Source: Agrococcus sp. SL85 (GTDB taxonomy: Bacteria > Actinomycetota > Actinomycetes > Actinomycetales > Microbacteriaceae). From it: 64,000 nt of DNA. Below, piece after piece: positions 57,302-64,000 of the stretch (position 1 is its first letter; every line of letters begins with the position of its first letter). The stretch is taken from the NCBI RefSeq assembly GCF_026625845.1, contig NZ_CP113066.1, positions 2,294,001 through 2,358,000 of the forward strand. Reading direction: 5' to 3'. The notes beneath the pieces are model-generated. The model saw only the letters and a program-made list of their open reading frames with translations. It was not told where the DNA came from and searched no databases. Made by a program: the position numbers and the translations under genes.

Positions 57302-58330
57302 ATGGCGAGGATCGAGGCGGAGGAGCGGCAGTTCTCGCTCCTGCTCGCCCTCGTCGACACCCGCACGGGGTTCACGAAGCAGGAGCTCTTCGAGCGCGTC
57401 GCGGGCTACCAGGGCCAGCGCCCGGGCGACGCCCTCGAGCGGATGTTCGAGCGCGACAAGGACGCCCTGCGCGAGCTGGGCATCGTCATCGACGTCACCG
57501 CGCCCGCGGGCGACGACTCCAACCACGACGCCCGCTACCGGGTGCTCGACGGCACCCTCGGCAGCCCCGCCGAGCTGCAGTTCGACGCCGAGGAGCGCGA
57601 CCTGCTCGACCTCGCGCTGCGCGTGTGGCACGAGGGCGGCCTCACCGACGAGGCGCAGCGCGCGGCCCTGAAGCTGCGCGCCGACCCGGAGTTCCGCGGC
57701 GGCCTGCCGCTCGAGCGCATGCCGGGCCGCACCGCGGACCACGCGCCCACGGCGGCCCTCGTGCAGGCCCGCCAGCGGCCGCGCGAGGCGCCCTTCGCGG
57801 CGCTGAAGCGGGCGGCCGACCGGGGCCGCGAGGTCGTCTTCGACTACCTGAAGCCCGGTGAGCGCACGCCGCGCACCCGCACCGTGCAGCCCTGGGCGAC
57901 GGTGCTCTTCCGCGGCCGCTGGATGCTCGTGGGCCACGACCTCGGCGCCGAGGACGCGCGCACCTTCCTCATGCAGCGCATCGTCTCGCCCGTGCGCGAC
58001 CGCGCGGCCCGCACGCCCTTCGCGGTGCCCGCCGACGCGGCCTCGACCGCGCTCGCGAAGCTCGAGGAGATCTGGGCGGGCGCGACCGTCGCGCTCCGCG
58101 CCGTGCCGGGCTCGGACGCCGACATCCGCCTGCGGCACCGGCCCGGCACGATCGAGGAGGACGGCCTGCTCGTCATCCACCACGCCGACCGGCACGTCGT
58201 GGCCGACGAGCTCGCGGGCTTCGGCGCCGACGTGCACGTCGTGCGGCCGGAGGCCATGCAGGCGCTCGTGCGCTCGCGGCTCGAGCGCATCCGCGACGCC
58301 CACGCGCCCGCGGAGGAGGGGGCCGCATGA
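57302..58330 (+). CDS. pafB: WYL-domain transcriptional regulator PafB
   Basis: This 342-residue protein has an N-terminal winged helix (FSLLLALVDTRTGFTKQELFERV) and a WYL domain (VFDYLKPGERTPRTRTVQPWATVLFRGRWMLVGHDL) plus a C-terminal WCX domain. With PafC it forms the PafBC activator of the LexA-independent DNA damage response in mycobacteria. It overlaps pafC by 4 nt, so the two are made together. Confidence 0.92.
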   Translation: MARIEAEERQFSLLLALVDTRTGFTKQELFERVAGYQGQRPGDALERMFERDKDALRELGIVIDVTAPAGDDSNHDARYRVLDGTLGSPAELQFDAEERDLLDLALRVWHEGGLTDEAQRAALKLRADPEFRGGLPLERMPGRTADHAPTAALVQARQRPREAPFAALKRAADRGREVVFDYLKPGERTPRTRTVQPWATVLFRGRWMLVGHDLGAEDARTFLMQRIVSPVRDRAARTPFAVPADAASTALAKLEEIWAGATVALRAVPGSDADIRLRHRPGTIEEDGLLVIHHADRHVVADELAGFGADVHVVRPEAMQALVRSRLERIRDAHAPAEEGAA

Positions 58331-59269
58331 GCGCCCGCCGCGCCGAGGGCGGGCTGGGCCTGCTGCTCTCGCTCATCCAGTACGCCACGGCCTCCGGCTC
58401 GGTGCCGGTCTCCGAGGCGGCCGCGCACTTCGGGGTCGACGAGGGGCGCATCCGCGATGCGGTGCAGCGCATCTTCATGTCGGGCGTGCCCGACGGCGCG
58501 GGAGACTTCGTGCGCTTCGACATCGACGTCGACGCCTTCGAGGAGCAGGACCTCATCTCGGTCACGATGCGGCCCGCCTTCGAGGACGAGACGGTGCGGC
58601 TCTCGCCGCGCGAGGCGAGCGCGCTCATCGCGGGGCTCACGCTCGTCGCCGGCTACACCGATGCCGCGCCCGAGCGCGTCGAGGCGCTCCGCGCCAAGCT
58701 GCGCCGGGCCGCATCGCAGGGCGCCGACACCGTCGCCGTCGACGCGCCCGCCGCGCCGCGCGTCGCGCAGGCTCGTGCGCGACGCGATCCGCGGCAGCCA
58801 GGTGCTCGCGCTCGACTACCGGAAGCCCGGCGAGCCGAGCGCACGCAGGCTCGTCGCCCCCACCCGCCTCGAGCTGCGCGACGGCCAGGTCTTCCTCGAG
58901 GGGGTCGACCTCGGCCGCGGGGCGCTCCGCACCTACCGGCTCGACCGCATCGAGGCTGCGACCGCGACGACCGAGGCGTGGCCCGCGGCGCTGCCCGCGC
59001 GCGAGCGCACCGTCGCCGGCACCGCGCAGGTCGTCGCGACGCGCGCAGCCGCGGCGATGCTCGCCGACTACGCGACCTCGGAGCCCGTCTCGGTCGACGG
59101 CGAGCGCGTGCGGCTCGAGATCGAGGTGTGGAGCGAGGCGAGCGTGCTGCGCGCCGTGGCAGCCTGCGGCGGCGACGCCGAGGTCGTCGCGCCGGCGAGC
59201 CTGCGCGCGGCGATGCGCCGCTTCGCGCTCGACGCGCTCGGCGAGGGCGACGCGGCCGCCTCCGCCTGA
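58327..59269 (+). CDS. pafC: WYL-domain transcriptional regulator PafC, frameshifted
   Basis: Partner of PafB. The N-terminal helix-turn-helix (LLSLIQYATASGSVPVSEAAAHFGV) is in one frame. The WYL part (IRGSQVLALDYRKPGEPSARR, then GQVFLEGVDL) and the C-terminal WCX domain are in another. At 58770-58771 the sequence reads CGCGCAGGCTCGTG where CGCGCAGCTCGTG is expected; deleting one G restores PRVAQLVRDAIRGS and a 313-residue protein. The changed motif is the reverse complement of the one in tkt and ctaB. Confidence 0.9.
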
Positions 59270-59319
59270 CCCGGGCGGCCGGCGAGCCTCGCGGCATCCG
59301 GTCGACGCGCGCGGCGCGG

Positions 59320-59325
59320 TACGAT
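59320..59325 (+). promoter_or_regulatory. -10 element of tatA-tatC
   Basis: TACGAT in GCGCGGTACGATGG; leader of about 36 nt with GGGGGAG before the ATG. Confidence 0.5.
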
Positions 59326-59367
59326 GGAGGCCGTTGACGACGGCTCGACGACTGGGGGAGAACGATC

Positions 59368-59580
59368 ATGGGCGGTTTCTGGGCCAACGCGGGTGCGCAC
59401 TGGTGGATCATCCTCATCATCGTGATCCTCGTCTTCGGCGCAGCGAAGCTCCCCGCGCTCGCGCGCAGCGTCGGCCAGTCGGTCAACATCCTCAAGCGCG
59501 AGGTCAAGAGCGGCAAGGACGGCGAGCCGACCGACACCGACGCCGACGGCACCACCACCTCCTCCACCGACCGGAAGTAG
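59368..59580 (+). CDS. tatA: Twin-arginine translocase subunit TatA
   Basis: This 70-residue protein has one membrane helix (WWIILIIVILVFGAAKLPALAR) with the FG-x-x-KLP hinge, an amphipathic helix (SVGQSVNILKREVKSG) and an acidic, Thr-rich tail. It forms the pore of the Tat export system. The tail is short for an actinobacterial TatA. Confidence 0.93.
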   Translation: MGGFWANAGAHWWIILIIVILVFGAAKLPALARSVGQSVNILKREVKSGKDGEPTDTDADGTTTSSTDRK

Positions 59581-59583
59581 CGG

Positions 59584-60375
59584 ATGGCCCGCGCAGGGCG
59601 CACCGCGAACCCCGAGGGCCGGATGGTCCTCACCGGCCATCTCCGCGAGTTCAAGCGCCGCTTCTACATCGCCGGCGCCGCCCTCGTGGTCGCCGCGATC
59701 GGCGGCTTCTTCCTCGCCGCCCCCGTGCTGCAGCTGCTGAGCTCGCCGCTCGACGAGCTGCGCGCGCAGGGCCTCGAGGTCGAGCTGAACATCACGAACG
59801 TCACGCAGTCGTTCGACATGCAGATGCGCATCGGCTTCATGCTCGGCATCATCATGTCGAGCCCCATCTGGATCTGGCAGCTGCTCGCGTTCGTCGTGCC
59901 GGCGCTCCGCACGGTCGAGCGCCGCTACGTCTTCGGCTTCATCGGCGCAGCCGCGCCGCTGTTCGTCATCGGCTGCGCGACCGGCTGGTTCGTGCTGCCC
60001 CGCATCATCCGCCTGTTCGTCGGCTTCGCGCCCGACGGCTTCACGGCCTTCCTCGGCGCCTCCGACTACTGGGACTTCTCGTTCAAGCTCGTCTTCGCCG
60101 TCGGCGTCGCCTACGTGCTGCCGGTCGTCGTCGTCTTCCTCGCCCTCGCGGGCATCGTGAGCGGGAAGCAGATCCTCGCGGGCTGGCGCTGGGCGGTGCT
60201 CACGGCGACGCTGTTCGGCGCGTTCGTGACGCCCGCGGGCGAGGTGCTCTCGATGTTCGTGATCGCCGTGCCGATGGTGGTGCTGTACTTCGCGGCCGCC
60301 GCGGTCGCGCTCGTCGTCGACCGGCGCAGGGCCAAGCGCGATGCGGCGCTCTCGGCCGAGGCGGCCGCCGCGTGA
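59584..60375 (+). CDS. tatC: Twin-arginine translocase subunit TatC
   Basis: This 263-residue membrane protein has six helices. The N-terminal motif MVLTGHLREFKRRF carries the conserved Glu of the signal-peptide binding site, and PVLQLLSSPL and the FTPAGE-like FVTPAGEVLSM are present. It recognises twin-arginine signals. It follows tatA by 3 nt and overlaps the helicase gene by 4 nt. Confidence 0.94.
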   Translation: MARAGRTANPEGRMVLTGHLREFKRRFYIAGAALVVAAIGGFFLAAPVLQLLSSPLDELRAQGLEVELNITNVTQSFDMQMRIGFMLGIIMSSPIWIWQLLAFVVPALRTVERRYVFGFIGAAAPLFVIGCATGWFVLPRIIRLFVGFAPDGFTAFLGASDYWDFSFKLVFAVGVAYVLPVVVVFLALAGIVSGKQILAGWRWAVLTATLFGAFVTPAGEVLSMFVIAVPMVVLYFAAAAVALVVDRRRAKRDAALSAEAAAA

Positions 60376-62816
60376 GCGAGGCGCGCGCGGGCGACGACGT
60401 CGGCATCGCGACCGAGGCCTTCGCCCGATCGATGCCGTTCGGCCTCGACCCCTTCCAGCGGCAGGCGTGCCTCGCGCTCGAGGACGGCTCGAGCGTGCTC
60501 GTCGCCGCGCCGACCGGAGCGGGGAAGACCGTGGTCGCCGAGTTCGCGATCAGCCTGACGATGCAGGCGCCCACGGGCCGCGTCTTCTACACGACGCCCA
60601 TGAAGGCGCTCTCGAACCAGAAGCACCGCGAGCTCGTCGAGGCCTACGGCGCGGGCAGCGTCGGCCTCCTCACGGGCGACACGAGCCTCAACGGCGACGC
60701 CCGGATCGTCGTGATGACGACCGAGGTGCTGCGGAACATGCTCTACGAGGGCCGGCGCCTCGACGACCTCGAGTTCGTCGTGATGGACGAGGTGCACTAC
60801 CTCGCCGACCGCTTCCGCGGGCCGGTGTGGGAGGAGGTCATCATCCACCTCCCGAAGCACGTGCGGCTCGTCGCGCTCTCGGCCACCGTCTCGAACGCCG
60901 AGGAGTTCGGCGCCTGGCTCGACGCCGTGCGCGGCGGCACGCGGGTCATCGTGAGCGAGCACCGGCCCGTGCCGCTCGACGCGCACGTGCTCATCCGCGG
61001 CCGCCTCGTGCCGCTCTTCGAGTCGCGCGCGGCCGAGGAGGCGCACCGCCCGAGCGCCGAGCTCGTCGACCTCGCGCGCGGCTCCGACCTCGCCGACTCC
61101 GCCTCCTACGGGCACCGCGACCGCGGCGGCCACAACCGCCATCGGGATCGCCGCCCGCATCGCGGCGGGCGGCGCCCGCAGCAGCCTCGCGGCGGCATGG
61201 GGCAGCGCACCGACCGCGCCGAGGTCATCCGGATGCTCGAGGACCGCTCGATGCTGCCGATGATCGGCTTCATCTTCAGCCGCAAGGGCTGCGACGACGC
61301 GGTGCGCCAGGTGGTGGCGAGCGGCATCAGCCTCACGACCGCGGAGGACCGCGCCGAGATCCGCGCGATCGTCGACGAGCGCTGCCGCCTGCTCGACGAC
61401 GCCGACCTGGCCGTCCTCGGCTTCTTCGAGTGGCTCGCCGGCCTCGAGCGCGGCGTCGCGGCCCACCACGCGGGCCTCCTGCCGGTCTTCAAGGAGGTGG
61501 TGGAGGAGCTGTTCCGCGCCCGCCTGCTCAAGGTCGTCTTCGCGACCGAGACGCTCGCGCTCGGCATCAACATGCCCGCGCGCACGGTCGTGCTGGAGCA
61601 GCTCGAGAAGTTCAACGGCGAGGCGCGCGTGCGCATCACGCCGGGCGAGTACACGCAGCTCACCGGCCGCGCCGGTCGCCGCGGCATCGACACCGAGGGC
61701 CACGCGGTCGTCGTGTGGAGCGGCAAGCACCAGCCGCAGGAGGTCGCCTCGCTCGCCTCGCGCCGCACCTACCCGCTGCAGTCGGCGTTCCGCCCGACCT
61801 ACAACATGGCCGTGAACCTCGTCGACCGGCTCGGCGTCGCAGGCACGCGCGAGGTGCTCGAGACCTCGTTCGCGCAGTTCCAGGCCGACCGCTCCGTCGT
61901 GCAGCTCGCCCGCCGCGTCGTCGACCAGCGCGCGAGCCTCGAGGGGTTCCAGGCCTCGATGACGTGCCACCTGGGCGACTTCGCCGAGTACGCGGCCTTC
62001 CGCCGCGAGGTGAGCGACCTCGAGCGCGACGCGCAGCGGCAGGGCCTCTCGCACGCCGACCGCGACCGCGTGCAGCGCGAGCTCGGCGGCGTCCGCGCCG
62101 CGATGCGCACGCACCCCTGCCACGCCTGCCCCGACCGCGAGGCCCACGCCCGCTGGGGAGAGCGCTACTGGCGGCTGCGGCGAGAGATCGAGAAGGCGGA
62201 GCGGCAGATCGACCGCCGCACGGGCCAGATCGCGCAGCAGTTCGACCGCATCGCCGGCGTGCTGCGCGAGCTCGGCTACCTCGAGGACGTCGACGGCCGC
62301 GCGCGCGTGACGCCCGCGGGCGAGGCGCTGCGCCGCATCTACGGCGAGCGCGACCTGCTCGTCGCCGAGTCGCTGCGCCAGGGCCTCTGGACCGGCCTCG
62401 ACGCGCCCGCGCTCGCCGCGCTCGCGTGCGCGCTCGTGTTCGAGGGCCGCCGCGACGACGGCATGCTGCCCGAGCGCATGCTCCCGAAGGGCCCGTTCCT
62501 CGAGGCCCTCGACCGCACGCAGACGCTCTGGGCGACGCTCGACGACCTCGAGCAGGCGCACCGGATGCCCGGCACCGAGCCGCTGCAGACGGGCCTCACG
62601 CTCGCGATGCACCGCTGGGCGCGCGGCACCCCGCTCGACGGCGTGCTGCGCGACACCGGGCTGGCCGCCGGCGACTTCGTGCGCTGGGCGAAGCAGACGA
62701 TCGACGTGCTCGACCAGATCTCGGCCGTCGCGCCCAAGCGGCTCGCGCGCACCGCCGACGAGGCGGTCGAGCGCATCCGCCGCGGCGTCGTCGAGGCCTC
62801 GGGATCCGCGCTGTGA
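60372..62816 (+). CDS. helY: Ski2-like DEVH-box RNA helicase (HelY)
   Basis: This 814-residue helicase has APTGAGKTVVAEFA (motif I), VVMDEVHYLADRFRGPVWEEV (DEVH), LSATVSNAEEFG (motif III) and QLTGRAGRRGIDTEGHAVV (motif VI). A DSHCT-like C-terminal domain follows. Between the two RecA domains, about 245-276, lies an insert dominated by His, Arg, Gly and Gln. The family is related to eukaryotic Mtr4/Ski2 and acts in RNA turnover. It keeps the actinobacterial pafBC-tatAC-helY order. Confidence 0.92.
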   Translation: MSEARAGDDVGIATEAFARSMPFGLDPFQRQACLALEDGSSVLVAAPTGAGKTVVAEFAISLTMQAPTGRVFYTTPMKALSNQKHRELVEAYGAGSVGLLTGDTSLNGDARIVVMTTEVLRNMLYEGRRLDDLEFVVMDEVHYLADRFRGPVWEEVIIHLPKHVRLVALSATVSNAEEFGAWLDAVRGGTRVIVSEHRPVPLDAHVLIRGRLVPLFESRAAEEAHRPSAELVDLARGSDLADSASYGHRDRGGHNRHRDRRPHRGGRRPQQPRGGMGQRTDRAEVIRMLEDRSMLPMIGFIFSRKGCDDAVRQVVASGISLTTAEDRAEIRAIVDERCRLLDDADLAVLGFFEWLAGLERGVAAHHAGLLPVFKEVVEELFRARLLKVVFATETLALGINMPARTVVLEQLEKFNGEARVRITPGEYTQLTGRAGRRGIDTEGHAVVVWSGKHQPQEVASLASRRTYPLQSAFRPTYNMAVNLVDRLGVAGTREVLETSFAQFQADRSVVQLARRVVDQRASLEGFQASMTCHLGDFAEYAAFRREVSDLERDAQRQGLSHADRDRVQRELGGVRAAMRTHPCHACPDREAHARWGERYWRLRREIEKAERQIDRRTGQIAQQFDRIAGVLRELGYLEDVDGRARVTPAGEALRRIYGERDLLVAESLRQGLWTGLDAPALAALACALVFEGRRDDGMLPERMLPKGPFLEALDRTQTLWATLDDLEQAHRMPGTEPLQTGLTLAMHRWARGTPLDGVLRDTGLAAGDFVRWAKQTIDVLDQISAVAPKRLARTADEAVERIRRGVVEASGSAL

Positions 62817-64000
62817 GCGGCGTCGACGAGCGCGCCGACGAGCCGCGCCCCGACGCCGCGGTGCCGCATCCCGCCAACCCGGAGTCCCTCGCCGCCGAGC
62901 CCGCGCCCGAGGAGGACCCGGCGCTCGACGAGTCGGCGCCCTCGGTCGCGGAGCGCTCGGCCGCGGCGCCGCCGGCCCCGGCTGCGCCGTCCGAGCGGGT
63001 GGCGGCCGCCGCGCCCGCCGCCCGCCGCCGCGCCCCGCGGGTCCGCTCGCGCGGCCCGCTGCCGCTCGTGCTCTCGTGGGCGGCGGCGCTCGCCGGCGGC
63101 GCCCTGCTGCCGCTCGCCTTCCAGCCGCTCGACTGGTGGCCGCTGCTGTTCCCCGCGGTGGGCCTCGCCCTCGTCGCGCTCCGCGGCCGCACGCTGCCGC
63201 AGGCCTTCTGGCTCGGCCTGACCACGGGCGGCCTCTTCTTCGTGGTCCACATCCAGTGGATCACCGTCTACCTCGGCCCCGTCCCGCTCATCGCGCTCAC
63301 CGCCTGGATGGCGGTGTGGTGGGGCCTCGGCGCGCTGCTGCTCGCCCTGGCCTGGCGGTGGGCCGATCCGCGGCTGCAGGGCTCGCTCGGCGCGTTCCTC
63401 GGCATGCCGCTGCTGCTCGGCGCGCTCTGGACGCTCCGCGAGTCGCTCTCGGCGGCCGTCCCCTGGGGCGGCTTCGCGTGGGGCAGGCTCGCGCACTCGC
63501 AGGCCTCGAGCCCCTTCGCCGACACGACGAGCTGGGTGGGCTTCGCGGGCCTCACCTTCCTGCTCGCGGCCGCCTCGGCGCTGCTCGTGCAGCTCGTGCT
63601 GCACCACCGCACGCTCGTGCGCCGGCGGATCACGATCGGCGGCGCCGCGCTCATCGCGCTCGTCGCGATCCCCGCGTTCCCCGTGGTCGAGGACGGCTCG
63701 CTCCGCGTCGGCGCGGTGCAGGGGGACAGCGAGGCCGGCCTCCTCGCCGCCTCCGAGCCGGGCGACATCCTGCGCGCGCACCTGGCCGCCACCGCGGCGC
63801 TCGAGGGCGAGGAGGCCTCGACGTGCTCGTGTGGCCAGAGAACGCGGCCGAGTGGTTCGCCGACGAGGATCCGGGCACGAGCGCCGTGCTCGAGCAGGTG
63901 GCGGACGCCTTCGGCGCGCCGCTCATTACCGGCACCGTCACGCGCGAGGGGGACGGCCCCGAGTACGACCGCGACGCCGACGACACGTACAACAGCCTCC
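62813..64000 (+). CDS. lnt: Apolipoprotein N-acyltransferase, 5' part, frameshifted
   Basis: The gene starts at a GTG overlapping helY and runs off the window end. After a Pro/Ala-rich cytoplasmic tail (about 75 residues) come several membrane helices (PLVLSWAAALAGGALLPLAF onward, SLVTL-type segments to about residue 285), typical of Lnt. The carbon-nitrogen hydrolase domain begins LDVLVWPENAAEWFADEDPG with the catalytic Glu, but in another frame. The switch is within 63812-63819 (GAGGAGGCCTCGAC): either one base is missing or two are added. Lnt adds the third acyl chain to lipoproteins. Confidence 0.85.
   Translation, partial: MSGVDERADEPRPDAAVPHPANPESLAAEPAPEEDPALDESAPSVAERSAAAPPAPAAPSERVAAAAPAARRRAPRVRSRGPLPLVLSWAAALAGGALLPLAFQPLDWWPLLFPAVGLALVALRGRTLPQAFWLGLTTGGLFFVVHIQWITVYLGPVPLIALTAWMAVWWGLGALLLALAWRWADPRLQGSLGAFLGMPLLLGALWTLRESLSAAVPWGGFAWGRLAHSQASSPFADTTSWVGFAGLTFLLAAASALLVQLVLHHRTLVRRRITIGGAALIALVAIPAFPVVEDGSLRVGAVQGDSEAGLLAASEPGDILRAHLAATAALEGEEASTCSCGQRTRPSGSPTRIRARAPCSSRWRTPSARRSLPAPSRARGTAPSTTATPTTRTTAS

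Noticed and set aside
57858-62816. 1652-codon ORF on the plus strand
   Set aside because: Only its last 814 codons (helY) are real; the rest is an alternative frame of pafB, pafC and tatAC, open because stops are rare at this G+C content.

Overview
The window is a contiguous, very G+C-rich chromosomal segment made almost entirely of housekeeping genes. The marker set (WhiA, RbpA, OpcA, the mycothiol ligase MshC, PafBC, DUF3099, a HelY-like helicase, actinobacterial GlgC/GlgA) places it in Actinomycetota. The local gene neighbourhoods suggest Micrococcales, probably Microbacteriaceae; an Agrococcus-like genus is only a guess. No prophage, insertion sequence, CRISPR array or defence island is visible.

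Layout. 1-5.5 kb: the 3' end of whiA, sodA, then the lower-glycolysis operon gapA-pgk-tpiA-secG-rbpA. 5.5-13.6 kb (minus strand): the pentose-phosphate operon tkt-tal-pgi-zwf-opcA-pgl, convergent with rbpA at a very strong hairpin. 13.8-16.7 kb: heme A genes ctaB and ctaA with a Ppx/GppA phosphatase. 16.9-21.0 kb: Fe-S assembly operon sufB-sufD-Rieske-sufC-sufT, without sufS or sufU. 21.1-33.8 kb: a DEAD-box helicase, PnuC, an MFS exporter with a LacI regulator, BioY, a PEP-mutase-like enzyme, an ABC-F protein, a TRIC-type membrane protein, a SURF1 cluster and FabG. 33.9-38.6 kb: glgC-serB-phosphoesterase divergent from a glycogen/maltose-1-phosphate synthase, then a lone ABC ATPase. 38.7-49.8 kb: Cys-free L31, exonuclease, hydrolase, glycosyltransferase, Sir2, a SPOUT methyltransferase, a D,D-carboxypeptidase, an SGNH hydrolase, DinB, an isochorismatase-like protein, PspC, a DUF222/HNH protein and tRNA-Leu(GAG). 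49.9-64 kb: M20 peptidase, uppP, mshC, PAC2, HAD, trmI, FKBP, pafB-pafC, tatA-tatC, helY and the start of lnt.

Two sequence-level patterns stand out. First, many genes are preceded by a TANNNT-type -10 hexamer whose last base lies exactly 6 or 7 nt before the ATG/GTG, so they are probably transcribed leaderless. This architecture helps choose several start codons (M20 peptidase, Sir2, SGNH hydrolase). Second, six genes are broken by frameshifts: gapA, tkt, ctaB, the DUF222/HNH gene, pafC and lnt. Three of them (tkt, ctaB, pafC) show the same one-base change, a C (G on the other strand) added inside GAGCTG to give GAGCCTG. Because these are core genes that are intact on either side of the lesion, sequencing or assembly error is the leading explanation, but the shared context deserves checking.

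Repeats are small and intergenic: an 11-copy heptamer carrying a stop triplet, a 32-bp direct repeat that duplicates the end of pspC, and an inverted repeat pair between mshC and the PAC2 gene. Gene order from uppP to helY matches the mycobacterial proteasome region, but mpa, dop, pup, prcBA and pafA are missing from it. I did not find a convincing undescribed multi-gene system.
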